Shown: positions 39,912-48,968 of the stretch, in pieces
How the letters are laid out: every line of letters starts with the position of its first letter
Numbering within the stretch: the stretch's first letter is position 1
Assembly (NCBI GenBank): GCA_022600955.1
Contig: JAHZJK010000019.1
Coordinates: 1 to 64,000, forward strand
Direction: 5' to 3'
Length of the DNA: 64,000 nt
From: Gammaproteobacteria bacterium
GTDB lineage: Bacteria > Pseudomonadota > Gammaproteobacteria > Steroidobacterales > Woeseiaceae
Notes under the pieces: model-generated
The model's database searches: none
What the model was told of the DNA's origin: nothing
What the model saw: only the letters and a program-made list of their open reading frames with translations
Position numbers and translations under genes: made by a program

Positions 39912-40268
39912 GTGGATCAGACGGTAGGAAGTTTAGATGGCACCAGAATGAATGCGATCGTTACGGCAGAAAACGGCGCGATCGGAGCGGAAACAATATT
40001 CAACTTTTCCGAGTCCGGCGGTGTCGTTACAGCCGAGTACTCAGGAGGAAAAGTAACTCAGGGGTATCTTGTTGGCGCCCGGTCAGGATCGAGTTTGAAG
40101 TTTCGTTATTGCCAGATTGATTCAAGTGGGAATATCGACGGAGGTGAGTCGACTTGCGAGATCGAGTTTTCGGGCCAGCGTCTGGTTCGTATCGTCGAGC
40201 GTTTCGTTTGGGCATCACGAGCAGGAGGCGGAGAGAACGTCTTGCAGGAGATTGTTGCAGCAGGGTGA
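39912..40268 (+). CDS. Small protein of the group often labelled n-acetylglutamate synthase
   Basis: The 118-residue product begins at a GTG and has the pattern VTAENGAIGAETIFNF, then VTAEYSGGKVTQGYLVGA and FRYCQIDSSGNIDGGEST. This pattern matches short beta-rich proteins in many bacteria that databases call n-acetylglutamate synthase. It lacks the GNAT acetyltransferase features and is far too short for ArgA, so that label is probably wrong and the function unknown. It is the only plus-strand gene beside the attC-like array. Confidence 0.65.
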   Translation: MDQTVGSLDGTRMNAIVTAENGAIGAETIFNFSESGGVVTAEYSGGKVTQGYLVGARSGSSLKFRYCQIDSSGNIDGGESTCEIEFSGQRLVRIVERFVWASRAGGGENVLQEIVAAG

Positions 40269-40304
40269 GAAGCACGCTGATCACTCGGCGGATACCAGCT
40301 CAAT

Positions 40305-41234
40305 CTACAGGCGCAACGAGCCGACGAGTTCAGCGGCAGACCCAACCTCATGTCGAGCCAGGTACTCCGCTATCCCTTCGTTGATCTTTTTGCACACCAG
40401 CGGGTCGTAGAACAACGCAGTCCCGACACCAACAGCGGCCGCGCCCGCAATCATAAACTCAATCGCGTCGGTCGCCGTCGTAATACCGCCCTGGCCGATG
40501 ATGGGAACGCTGTGATGCTTCGCTACCTGGTAAACCTGGTGCACCTTCAACAAGGCGATGGGTTTGATCGCCGGACCCGACAACCCGCCCTGCATGTTGC
40601 CAATAACGGGCGTGCGAGTCTCGCTGTCGATCGCCATGCCCATGAGCGTGTTGATAACGGCAAAGCCGTCGGTGCCCGCATCGATACACATTTGAGCATT
40701 CTTCTGGATATCGGTCTGGTTTGGCGACAACTTTGTAATGATCGGTTTCGAGGTTTGCGCCCGACATGCGGCGACAACCCGTGCCGACATTTCCGGATCG
40801 TTGCCGAACGCAACACCGCCCTCCTTAACATTGGGGCAGGAGATGTTGATCTCGATCGCGTCGATGTCCGAGTCGTCAAAGCGTTTCGTAACACGCTCAT
40901 ATTCTTCTACGGTAGAACCGGAGACATTGGCGATAAAGCGAGTTTCGGCGAAGTCCAACCCGGGAAGTATGTCGTCAACGACTTTGTCGACTCCAGGGTT
41001 CTGCAGACCGATCGCATTAAGCATCCCGTCCGGTGTTTCGTAGACACGATGTGGAGCGTTGCCGAGTCTTAGTTCGCCCGTCGTTCCCTTCAGGCACACG
41101 GCGCCGATGTCCGAGTTCGAGAATCCCTCGACTCGCGTGTATTCTTCGCCGAAGCCAACGCAACCGGAGAGCAGCACGATGGGCGAGGCCATGGACATGC
41201 CGCAGAGTTCGGTAAGTAAGGGATTGTCAGCCAT
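40305..41234 (-). CDS. pyrD: Dihydroorotate dehydrogenase, class 1B-like
   Basis: PyrD oxidises dihydroorotate to orotate in pyrimidine synthesis. The 309-residue flavoprotein has the class 1 layout: [18 protein letters not shown] at the N-terminus, NAIGLQNPG, the active-site loop [16 protein letters not shown] with the catalytic Cys, and the FMN phosphate loops [11 protein letters not shown] and [12 protein letters not shown]. No N-terminal membrane segment is present, unlike class 2 enzymes usual in gammaproteobacteria. Class 1B enzymes need the iron-sulphur flavoprotein PyrK for NAD reduction; no pyrK lies nearby. 1B rather than 1A is judged from the SCPNVKEGG form. Confidence 0.88.
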   Translation of the reverse strand: MADNPLLTELCGMSMASPIVLLSGCVGFGEEYTRVEGFSNSDIGAVCLKGTTGELRLGNAPHRVYETPDGMLNAIGLQNPGVDKVVDDILPGLDFAETRFIANVSGSTVEEYERVTKRFDDSDIDAIEINISCPNVKEGGVAFGNDPEMSARVVAACRAQTSKPIITKLSPNQTDIQKNAQMCIDAGTDGFAVINTLMGMAIDSETRTPVIGNMQGGLSGPAIKPIALLKVHQVYQVAKHHSVPIIGQGGITTATDAIEFMIAGAAAVGVGTALFYDPLVCKKINEGIAEYLARHEVGSAAELVGSLRL

Positions 41235-41260
41235 CGGGGCCGGATTCTACAGGGTTTTTA

Positions 41261-41725
41261 GTGTTTAGCGTCATACTTTACGAGCCTGAGATACCGCCCA
41301 ATACGGGCAATATTATTCGCCTGTGCGCCAACACCGGCGCGCAATTGCACCTTATTGAGCCGCTTGGTTTCGAACTTGATGAGCCGCGCCTGAAACGCGC
41401 CGGACTTGACTACCGGGAGTTCGCGACCGTGCAGACACACGAGAGCCTGCAGTCCTGCCTGACGGCACTTGGCAAGCCGCGGGTTTTCGCGTTGAGTACT
41501 CGCAGCCAGACTCGGCATGATGCGCCAGCGTACCTCGCTCGCGATGCGTTCTTGTTTGGCCCAGAAACCCGCGGCTTGCCGCAGGCGGTACTTGAGAGCG
41601 TGCCGCCTGAGCAACGTCTGAGACTGCCCATGCAAGCCAACAGCCGCAGTCTGAATCTCTCGAATTCAGCTGCGGTCGTTGTCTATGAAGCCTGGCGCCA
41701 GCTAGGATTTACGGGCGGTGCTTAA
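41261..41725 (+). CDS. trmL: tRNA (cytidine/uridine-34 2'-O)-methyltransferase TrmL
   Basis: TrmL methylates the ribose of the wobble base in tRNA-Leu. The 154-residue SPOUT protein shows motif 1 [20 protein letters not shown], motif 2 [11 protein letters not shown], and the knot-forming [20 protein letters not shown]. The start is a GTG. The stop codon overlaps that of the FAD-oxidoreductase gene on the other strand within TTAA. Confidence 0.95.
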   Translation: MFSVILYEPEIPPNTGNIIRLCANTGAQLHLIEPLGFELDEPRLKRAGLDYREFATVQTHESLQSCLTALGKPRVFALSTRSQTRHDAPAYLARDAFLFGPETRGLPQAVLESVPPEQRLRLPMQANSRSLNLSNSAAVVVYEAWRQLGFTGGA

Positions 41726-43215
41726 GCCGGTTTGATGTTGCTGTTCATGCGGAACAGATTGCCGCCATCAAACTCGCTCTTGATTCCCTGCAATCGAGCA
41801 AAGTTCGGACCGTAGTTGCTGACGACGGTGCCGGTTGTTTCTTGCTCAATGTTGTCGTAGTAGCCACCGTGATGTGACTCGAGTGCTGCATGCCACTGCT
41901 TGCACATGGCTTTGCCTTCTCCGTCTTGCTCGGGATCGGACCAGCCTGTGTAGTAGACGATCATGGTTTCGGCATTGCGATGTGGGAACGCGGTATCTGC
42001 TTCGCCATGGTCTTTCACGGCACCACCGCAGGTGTGCGTAAATATCGCGGCACGCGGATCGGGTACATAGGCGTCGATCATGTCATCGACAAGCCCCTGC
42101 GTGAACTCTTTGATCATGCCGTTTTTCGCATAAGAACGGATTCCGTGTGCGGTAGTCGCATCTTCCTGTGTCTGCATGACTTTGTAGTCCTGCATCATGA
42201 TGCCGTCGACCATCGGCGTGCCGATAGCGCGCAGTGGGGCGATTTCTTTTTCGCCTTGCGCCGGATCGCCGTTGTACATGACTTCCATCGCGACGATGCC
42301 GGTACCGTCCGGCATCGTGGCCATGACGGGACCAACATAAAGTTCGCGTGACAGGCCTTTCTGCGACCACTCGGCATAGAACTCCAGCACCTCGCGAGCC
42401 TGGGCAACAGGCCAGACCAGCATACCCGACAGTAAGTTGCGTTCGAATGGGTGCAGCTGGTAATGAAACTTGCTGACTACGCCGAAATTGCCACCACCGC
42501 CGCGAAGAGCCCAGAACAGGTCCGGCTCATTGTCGGCCGTTACAATGCGCGTTTTGCCATCGGCCGTTGTTATCTCGGCACCGAGAACGTTATCGATGGT
42601 GAGTCCGTACATCCGGTTGAGACGCCCGAAGCCTCCGCCGAGTGTGTAGCCACCGACACCCGTGTGAGACACGACGCCAGCTGTGGTAACAAGGCCATGC
42701 TCAAGCGTTGCATCATCAAGGTGACCGAGCAGCGCACCGCCACCACACCAGGCAGTTTGCCCCTCTGTATCAACTGTGATGTCTTTCATGTCAGCGAGAT
42801 CAATCATCAGGCCGTCATCGCAGACTGATTTGCCCGGCCAGCTGTGGCCGCCACCGCGCACAGCGACCAGCAGGTCACGCTCGCGAGCAAAGTCCACAGC
42901 GTGGCAAACATCCTTGGCGCTTTGGCACCGTGCAATCAGTGCCGGGTGCTTGTCGTGCATGCCGTTCCAGACGCGTCGGGTGCTATCGTAGTCCGGGTGG
43001 CCGGAAAGCATGACCGGGCCGTTCATCACCTCGCCCAATTCTTTAATAGCGGCCTTTTCAAGCTCAATTTCTGCTCCGTCCAGCGACACAGCTTTGATGC
43101 TCGTGTTCGCGGCCGTGGCGACGGGCTGCTCCGAGCGGCTGCACGCGCTCAGCATTGGGTAGGATGCAGCGACTCCGGCTGCGACGGCGGATCTGCAAAA
43201 CTTACGGCGGTCCAT
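41722..43215 (-). CDS. Tat-exported FAD-binding oxidoreductase (berberine-bridge type)
   Basis: The 497-residue product starts with a twin-arginine signal ([19 protein letters not shown]) ending near a lipobox-like LSAC, so export in folded form is likely. The PCMH-type FAD domain has [14 protein letters not shown], whose His is the usual covalent FAD attachment residue. The position that holds the second, cysteinyl, attachment in bicovalent enzymes reads [19 protein letters not shown] with no Cys, so attachment is probably through His only. A C-terminal BBE segment is present ([20 protein letters not shown]). Such enzymes oxidise sugars, alcohols or alkaloid-like compounds; substrate unknown. 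Confidence 0.9.
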   Translation of the reverse strand: MDRRKFCRSAVAAGVAASYPMLSACSRSEQPVATAANTSIKAVSLDGAEIELEKAAIKELGEVMNGPVMLSGHPDYDSTRRVWNGMHDKHPALIARCQSAKDVCHAVDFARERDLLVAVRGGGHSWPGKSVCDDGLMIDLADMKDITVDTEGQTAWCGGGALLGHLDDATLEHGLVTTAGVVSHTGVGGYTLGGGFGRLNRMYGLTIDNVLGAEITTADGKTRIVTADNEPDLFWALRGGGGNFGVVSKFHYQLHPFERNLLSGMLVWPVAQAREVLEFYAEWSQKGLSRELYVGPVMATMPDGTGIVAMEVMYNGDPAQGEKEIAPLRAIGTPMVDGIMMQDYKVMQTQEDATTAHGIRSYAKNGMIKEFTQGLVDDMIDAYVPDPRAAIFTHTCGGAVKDHGEADTAFPHRNAETMIVYYTGWSDPEQDGEGKAMCKQWHAALESHHGGYYDNIEQETTGTVVSNYGPNFARLQGIKSEFDGGNLFRMNSNIKPA

Positions 43216-43290
43216 AGTGTTCTCCCCAGTTTTATTCTTGATTATTGGGCCCAGTATAGGCCAAACGACGCGGGAGTTTTTTGCGGCGGC

Positions 43291-44280
43291 TTACTCGCCG
43301 TGTTCGGATTTGAGCTCCCGGCTCATAAGCGCGCCGACAGCCTCGCGCGGCGATGCCCCTTCATAGAGGATGCGATAGACCTGGTGGCAAATCGGCATCT
43401 CGATATCGAGGTCGGCGGCAACCTCTTTGACGGCCTCCGCAGCGAGCACGCCTTCAACGACCTGCTGAATTTCTTCCTTGGCTTCTTCGACCGTCTTACC
43501 GCTCGCCAGTGCGAGACCCATACGCCGATTGCGTGACAAGTCGTCCGTACAGGTAAGAACCAGGTCGCCCATGCCCGCGAGACCCATCATGGTTTCGGGC
43601 TGTGCGCCAAGCGCCACGCCAAGCCGCATCATCTCTGCAAGGCCACGCGTGATCAGCGCGACACGGGCGTTGGCACCGAAGCCGAGGCCGTCACACATGC
43701 CTGCACCGATGGCGAGCACGTTCTTGATCGCACCACCCACTTCAACGCCGGCCATGTCATCAGACGTATAGGCGCGAAAGTTCTTGTCAGAAATGGCTGC
43801 CGCGAGTTCTTGTGCGAACACATCATCGTTGGACGCGATAGTCATCGCGGTTGGCAGCCCTTCGCCAACCTCTTTTGCAAACGTCGGCCCGGATAGGACT
43901 GCCATCGGCCGGTCCTCGCCGAGCACCTCGGCCGCAACCTTGTCAGGCAGCTTGCCGCTGTGAAGCTCAAAGCCTTTTGTGGCCCAGCAAACACGGGACT
44001 CATCGCTGAGCAACGGCAATATGGTCGTCAGCGTACTGCGCAAACCATGGCTGGGAACGACAACCAGAATGTCGCGGACGCCTTCAAGACAGTCTTTGAC
44101 ATCCGGACATACGGTCAGGTTGTCGGGAAAAGCGATACCCGGCAGGTAGCGCTTGTTCTCTCGATCCCCGACCATGTTCTCGAGCAGGTCGAGCTCGACT
44201 ACGCCGCCAAGCCGAACATTGCTGCCGGCACGTGCAAACTGCAGCGCCAGCGCCGTTCCCCAGGAACCGGCACCGATCAC
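43291..44280 (-). CDS. gpsA: NAD(P)H-dependent glycerol-3-phosphate dehydrogenase
   Basis: GpsA makes sn-glycerol-3-phosphate for phospholipid synthesis. The 329-residue product shows the nucleotide-binding loop IGAGSWGTALA, the substrate region LSGPTFAKEVGEGLPTA and the catalytic GAIKNVLAIGAGMCDGLGFG. The GTG at 44280 is the Val of VIGAG, which would leave the first beta strand without its leading residues; the codons before it (reading TVA) fit the family, but no canonical start precedes them closely. It follows secB in the rhodanese-grxC-secB-gpsA run, an order also seen in E. coli. Confidence 0.95.
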   Translation of the reverse strand: MIGAGSWGTALALQFARAGSNVRLGGVVELDLLENMVGDRENKRYLPGIAFPDNLTVCPDVKDCLEGVRDILVVVPSHGLRSTLTTILPLLSDESRVCWATKGFELHSGKLPDKVAAEVLGEDRPMAVLSGPTFAKEVGEGLPTAMTIASNDDVFAQELAAAISDKNFRAYTSDDMAGVEVGGAIKNVLAIGAGMCDGLGFGANARVALITRGLAEMMRLGVALGAQPETMMGLAGMGDLVLTCTDDLSRNRRMGLALASGKTVEEAKEEIQQVVEGVLAAEAVKEVAADLDIEMPICHQVYRILYEGASPREAVGALMSRELKSEHGE

Positions 44281-44303
44281 TGCGACTGTTTGCGCGGCGC
44301 TAA

Positions 44304-44783
44304 CTAGTGCGTCTCCACTTCGCCGGCCTGTTGTGCGGCGGCACTGGCGACAGCTTGTTGCTGAGCCTGCATGTAGAGCGCATCAAAGTTGATTGGCTGC
44401 AGAATAAACTCTGGGAAGCCGCCTTTCTGAATCAACGAGGCGATCGACTCGCGCGCGTATGGAAACAGAATGTTGGGGCAGAAGCTGCCGACGATCGCTT
44501 TGAGTTCTTCGCTTTCGTAACCTACGAGTTCGAACAGGCCCGCCTGCTGCAGCTCGACAAGGAAAACGGTCTTGTCATCTGCCTTGGCTTCAACCGTGAC
44601 GGTCAGCACTACTTCGTGGTGATTGTCCTCAACCGCAGTGTGACTGCTGCGAAGGTTCAGGTCTGTTTTCGGGTTCCAGTCGGCCTGACGAAAAACTTCA
44701 GGCGACTGCGGTGATTCGAATGAGAAGTCTTTCAGGTAAATTTTGCCAATTGATAAGCGCTTCTCTGTTTGTTCCTCTGCCAT
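44304..44783 (-). CDS. secB: Protein-export chaperone SecB
   Basis: SecB keeps preproteins unfolded and hands them to SecA. The 159-residue product shows the family blocks IGKIYLKDFSFESPQSPEVF and GLFELVGYESEEL, then FCPNILFPYARESIASLIQK with FPEFILQPINFDALY. AGGAAAG precedes the ATG. It lies between grxC and gpsA. Confidence 0.98.
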   Translation of the reverse strand: MAEEQTEKRLSIGKIYLKDFSFESPQSPEVFRQADWNPKTDLNLRSSHTAVEDNHHEVVLTVTVEAKADDKTVFLVELQQAGLFELVGYESEELKAIVGSFCPNILFPYARESIASLIQKGGFPEFILQPINFDALYMQAQQQAVASAAAQQAGEVETH

Positions 44784-44817
44784 TTTCTTTCCTGTCTATT
44801 AATAAATGCCAGCGAGT

Positions 44818-45081
44818 CTATCCCGCGAGCAACTTGTCCAGCTCTCCACTCTTGTCGAGAGAGCATAGTTCATCAAACCCACCAACGTGAGTGTTTCCGA
44901 TGAAGATCTGTGGAACCGTGCGGCTACCGCTACGTTTCTGCATTTCTTCAAAGCGTTCGGAACCGTCCTGAATGACAACGTCCTCAAACCTGACCGCCTT
45001 CCTGGTCAACAGCATACGCGCCGCGCCGCAATAAGAGCAGGTTGTCGTGCCATAGACCGTGACCAGCGGCGCGTCACTCAT
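44818..45081 (-). CDS. grxC: Glutaredoxin 3
   Basis: The 87-residue thioredoxin-fold protein has the dithiol active site TCSYCGAARMLL and the glutathione-binding TVPQIFIGNTHVGGFDEL. It reduces protein disulphides using glutathione. I place the start at the ATG at 45081 (SDAPLVTVYGTTTC), which overlaps the rhodanese stop by 4 bases; a longer frame runs through the rhodanese gene and is not used. Confidence 0.96.
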   Translation of the reverse strand: MSDAPLVTVYGTTTCSYCGAARMLLTRKAVRFEDVVIQDGSERFEEMQKRSGSRTVPQIFIGNTHVGGFDELCSLDKSGELDKLLAG

Positions 45082-45542
45082 TTCGATTTCTTGTTCTTCT
45101 GCTTCTTGGCCTTGGTCTTCTTTCCTGTGACCACCGGGAAGCCCGCCTGGCTCCAGCCGGTCATGCCGCCCTTGAGACCATAGACACTTTCGAAGCCGGC
45201 TGTACGCATAGCATGTACCGCCTTCGTCGAACTCATGCCAGCATCGCAAACAGCGACAATCGCGGTCGACTTGTCGTGGCCCAGCGCCTCCAGACGCGTC
45301 TCGAGCTCGTCGGACGGAATATTCTTCGCGTTGACGATGTGGCCGGACGAATAGGCCTCTGCACTGCGCAAATCAATTACAACGGCGTCATTATTAATTA
45401 GCTTGACGGCGTCATTGGCCTCTACATTTACCAGGCCGCTCGCTTTGCGTCGCAGCTCCGAGAAGATGACGACGAAGAAGCTGACCATCAGCGCTCCCAC
45501 CAGCAACGTATTGTTGCTTGTGAACTCCAGAATTTTGTCCAT
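45078..45542 (-). CDS. Membrane-anchored rhodanese-like protein (YibN type)
   Basis: The 154-residue product has an N-terminal membrane segment (TLLVGALMVSFFVVIFSE) and one rhodanese domain (VVIDLRSAEAYSSGHIVNAK). The active-site Cys lies in VAVCDAGMSSTKA. The Lys-rich tail (KKTKAKKQKNKK) is unusual. Membership of the yibN-grxC-secB-gpsA group is conserved in gammaproteobacteria; the role is unclear, possibly sulphur transfer or membrane biogenesis. Confidence 0.93.
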   Translation of the reverse strand: MDKILEFTSNNTLLVGALMVSFFVVIFSELRRKASGLVNVEANDAVKLINNDAVVIDLRSAEAYSSGHIVNAKNIPSDELETRLEALGHDKSTAIVAVCDAGMSSTKAVHAMRTAGFESVYGLKGGMTGWSQAGFPVVTGKKTKAKKQKNKKSK

Positions 45543-45649
45543 GAATTACTCTGACGCAGGGATCCGCGCCGTGGATGTCGGTAAAAACGGGGATTATACC
45601 TGTTTGAGCGGGAGGAAATAGCCCGCTGAAGCCTCTACACTCTGCGCCC

Positions 45650-46810
45650 ATGAGGTCGCAAACCGCAGCAATACTGATACTCCTTGCCGTTTCAGGCCTG
45701 AGCGCAGCTCAGGACGATGGCGGCGGGCTCGCCAAAATCAAGGAGCAGGAGCTCGAACAGGTTCGGGAGCGCATCAGTGAACTCAAACAGAGCATGGACA
45801 ATAGTGCCGTGGAGCGTGACCGCCTTACAGGTGAACTGCAGGAAATCGAGGTCGCGATCGCGGAGCAACGTACGCGGATAAAGGAAATAGAACGCGAACA
45901 GCGTTATACAGAGAATAAAAAGAGCGAGCTGGACGCCGACCTCAATGCTAGGGAGGCGCATCTGGATACAGAATCGACCGAGCTTGCCGCGCAGGTTCGA
46001 AGTGCTTACATGAGCGGCAGCCAGGAGAAGATCAAGCTACTCCTTAACCAGCGCGACCCGGCGACGCTGGGCAGATTGATGGCCTACTATCGCTACCTCA
46101 ATGACTATCGTGCAGAGAATATCACCGCGGTAATCGAAGAAATCCGCAAGCTGGACGAGCTGCGGGCGCAAATTGCGGCCGAAGCTGCCCGGCTGCAGAG
46201 CCTGGCAGACCGGCGATACGCGGAGCTCACCCGCTTGAATACATCGCAGGAAGAGCGCCAACTTCTGCTCGCCGACCTGCGCCGCAAGATTGCTGGTGAA
46301 GGTCAGGAAATTGAACGCCTTGCAGCCGAGGAGCAGGACCTGACGCGGCTGATCGCCGAGCTCACAACAATTCTGTCCGACTACCCGATCAGTTCCGAGC
46401 AACCGTTCAGCCAGCACCGTGGGCGCCTGACCTGGCCCGTAGCCGGTACGTTGCTGCATGACTTCGGTCAACCGCGAGTCGGCGACCGCATCAAATGGAA
46501 TGGTGTTGTGCTCGCAGCGCCTCGTGGACGTGAAGTTCGCGCGGTTTACCACGGACGCGTGGCATTCGCCGACTGGCTGGCGGGCATGGGCCTGCTCGTC
46601 ATTGTTGACCATGGCGAAGGCTACATGACGCTGTACGGTTATAACGAAACACTTCTGAAGAGTGCGGGTGACTGGGTAGCTCCCGGTGACGTTATTGCCA
46701 CGGTCGGCGACAGCGGCGGCCAGCCACAGGCAAGCCTGTACTTCGAGCTTCGCCAGGGTGCGAAACCGATTAGCCCGCGCCGCTGGATTACAAAGCGCCC
46801 CGGGAGTTAG
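45650..46810 (+). CDS. envC: Murein hydrolase activator EnvC
   Basis: EnvC activates septal amidases during cell separation. The 386-residue product has a signal peptide (AAILILLAVSGLSAAQ). A long coiled coil follows (about residues 25-245), and then a LytM/M23 domain (LTWPVAGTLLHDFGQPR, GRVAFADWLAGMGLLVIVDHG). The HxH zinc motif of active M23 peptidases is replaced by YFELRQG, so the domain should be catalytically dead, as expected for an activator. The gene gpmM, often just upstream in this locus, is absent. Confidence 0.93.
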   Translation: MRSQTAAILILLAVSGLSAAQDDGGGLAKIKEQELEQVRERISELKQSMDNSAVERDRLTGELQEIEVAIAEQRTRIKEIEREQRYTENKKSELDADLNAREAHLDTESTELAAQVRSAYMSGSQEKIKLLLNQRDPATLGRLMAYYRYLNDYRAENITAVIEEIRKLDELRAQIAAEAARLQSLADRRYAELTRLNTSQEERQLLLADLRRKIAGEGQEIERLAAEEQDLTRLIAELTTILSDYPISSEQPFSQHRGRLTWPVAGTLLHDFGQPRVGDRIKWNGVVLAAPRGREVRAVYHGRVAFADWLAGMGLLVIVDHGEGYMTLYGYNETLLKSAGDWVAPGDVIATVGDSGGQPQASLYFELRQGAKPISPRRWITKRPGS

Positions 46811-46964
46811 CAGCGCCTCGAAGGCCGCCTCCTGTCGGAAGCCTTTTCCGTCAGTTTAGATTCCGGCCAGATTATTGTTTTGCCGCGCATTATTGCCCAA
46901 AAAACTGTGCTAATGTTTAAACTCGTGCCACAAGAGCCATAGGCCGGGGCGCTCGAGAAATTAT

Positions 46965-48185
46965 ATGTCGTTGAAAATTAGAGCAATTCTGGTCGTCGTT
47001 ATCGGCGTCGTAATGGGGCTGAGCCTGTCACTCGGCGGTGGCCTTCTCAATGACACTAAACCGCAAACGAAAGAAGAGCTTGCCTGGGAGCAGGCACAAC
47101 TGTTCGCGGAAGTTCTTGAGCGCGTCAAGCGCGACTACGTAGAGCCGCTTGACGATGCAGCGCTGCTGGAAAGCGCGATTCGCGGCATGGTTGACGATCT
47201 TGACGCGCACTCGGAATACCTCGATGCGGGCGAGTATCGGGATATTCGTATCAGCACGACAGGTAGCTATACCGGCGTCGGCATTGAGGTTGCCGAGATC
47301 GGTGGAAAAGTTGTCGTCATAACGCCTATCGCGGGCTCACCCGCCGCACGTTCGGGCATTCGCAGCGGCGATGAGTTGCTGGCTGTTGATGGTGAGGTCA
47401 TCGAGCCAGGCGTTCTTAAGAAAACGCTGAAGCGATTACGCGGGCACGCAGGCTCCAGGGTTCGGCTAACGGTCATGCGCGACGACGTCGCGGTTGATCA
47501 CGAGATGCGCCGCCAGATCATCCGCGTTGCGAGTGTTCACAAAGAATTTCTCAGCCCCGGCTACGGTTACGTTCGTGTTAGCCAGTTTAGTGAGAATACG
47601 GCGCGCGAACTGAGCCGTGCGGTTGATGATTTGCAGGAGCTACATGCAGGCATGCTTGATGGTCTGGTGCTTGATCTGCGCAATAACCCGGGCGGCGTAC
47701 TTGATTCGGCAGTCGATGTGTCTGACTTGTTTCTGGACTCCGGCATTATTGTGACGGCCGACGGTCGGTCACTCGACTCGCGCTTTACGCGCTCCGCACA
47801 TCGAGGCGACATTCTCGACGGTGCGCCGATGGTCGTTATCGTCAACAGCGGTTCGGCATCGGCATCTGAAATTGTCGCCGGCGCACTTCAGGATCATAAC
47901 CGGGCCACGATCGTTGGCACGGCGACGTTTGGCAAAGGTCTCGTGCAGACGGTTATGCCGTTGTCGCGGGGGCGGGCTATCAAGCTGACGACGTCGCGCT
48001 ACTACACGCCCTCAGGTGACTCGATCCATGAGATCGGCATCACGCCAGATGTGCTTGTCGAAGACTCTCCGGGCTTCCCGGACCTCAGTTTGTCGGGCTT
48101 GCTGGATCGTGAGTCTGATGCCCAGCTGGTGGAAGCTATTCAGCAGTTGCACCCAACAGCGGTGATGCACAGCAACGCTCAATGA
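46965..48185 (+). CDS. ctpA: S41-family C-terminal processing peptidase
   Basis: The 406-residue serine protease has an N-terminal signal/anchor (AILVVVIGVVMGLSLSLGG). A PDZ domain follows (about residues 95-180; GVGIEVAEIGGKVVVITPI). The S41 catalytic domain has the Ser in NSGSASASEIVAG and the Lys in FGKGLVQTVMP. Such enzymes trim C-termini of periplasmic proteins and process cell-wall hydrolases, in keeping with the EnvC gene before it. The stop overlaps the next start by 4 bases. Confidence 0.96.
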   Translation: MSLKIRAILVVVIGVVMGLSLSLGGGLLNDTKPQTKEELAWEQAQLFAEVLERVKRDYVEPLDDAALLESAIRGMVDDLDAHSEYLDAGEYRDIRISTTGSYTGVGIEVAEIGGKVVVITPIAGSPAARSGIRSGDELLAVDGEVIEPGVLKKTLKRLRGHAGSRVRLTVMRDDVAVDHEMRRQIIRVASVHKEFLSPGYGYVRVSQFSENTARELSRAVDDLQELHAGMLDGLVLDLRNNPGGVLDSAVDVSDLFLDSGIIVTADGRSLDSRFTRSAHRGDILDGAPMVVIVNSGSASASEIVAGALQDHNRATIVGTATFGKGLVQTVMPLSRGRAIKLTTSRYYTPSGDSIHEIGITPDVLVEDSPGFPDLSLSGLLDRESDAQLVEAIQQLHPTAVMHSNAQ

Positions 48186-48937
48186 CGGCCGCTCGTCTTC
48201 TCCTTGCCGCAATACTCCTGTCGATTGCGACGGGGTCGATTACCACCGGACAACCCCGAATTGCGATCATCATCGACGACCTGGGCTACCGCCTGGAAGC
48301 CGGGCGAAGGGCGATCAGTTTGCCTGGCCCGATCGCCTTCGCCGTTCTGCCGGGGACGCCTCGCGCATTGACGCTGGCCAGACACGCGCATGAACAAGGC
48401 AAAGAAGTGCTGTTGCATCTGCCGCTGCAAGCCGGCCCGAACGACCCGATGCATGATCCTGTCGCTATCAGCCTCGACATGAGCCGCAGCGAGTTCAACG
48501 AGACATTCGATCTGGCATTGAGTTCTGTTCCATACGCAATCGGTGTCAATGGACACCGGGGCAGCATGCTGACACGCCATCCCGGACACATGCGCTGGCT
48601 CATGGAAGAGATACGGGCTCGCGATGACCTGTTCTTCGTCGACAGTTTCACAACGCATGAAAGCGTCGCAGTACAGATCGCGCTCGAAACCGGCGTCCGG
48701 GCACGGAAACGAGATGTCTTCCTCGACCCGGACCTCAAGCCCTCGACGGTCGCTCGTGAGTTTGCGCGCATGAAGCGACTTGCTGAGAAACGCGGCGCCG
48801 TCGTCGCGATAGGCCATCCGTATGCGGCGACACTTGCGCTGCTTGAGCAGGAACTGCCGAAGCTCGAGGAGGAGGGGTTCGAGCTGGTTACGATTAGCGA
48901 ATTGCTTGCGACCCGGCAGGCCGACACAATTCGTTGA
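48182..48937 (+). CDS. yibQ: Divergent polysaccharide deacetylase family protein (YibQ)
   Basis: The 251-residue product has a signal peptide (ARLLLAAILLSIATGS). A divergent NodB-like fold follows, with IAIIIDDLGYRLEAGRRAI, FAVLPGTPRALTLARHAHEQ and HRGSMLTRHPGHMRWLMEE. YibQ proteins lie downstream of envC and the C-terminal protease in many gammaproteobacteria, as here; no enzymatic role is established. It overlaps the protease stop by 4 bases. Confidence 0.92.
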   Translation: MTAARLLLAAILLSIATGSITTGQPRIAIIIDDLGYRLEAGRRAISLPGPIAFAVLPGTPRALTLARHAHEQGKEVLLHLPLQAGPNDPMHDPVAISLDMSRSEFNETFDLALSSVPYAIGVNGHRGSMLTRHPGHMRWLMEEIRARDDLFFVDSFTTHESVAVQIALETGVRARKRDVFLDPDLKPSTVAREFARMKRLAEKRGAVVAIGHPYAATLALLEQELPKLEEEGFELVTISELLATRQADTIR

Positions 48938-48968
48938 ACCGCGAAGCGAAATTCCGCTCTAAGAGATT

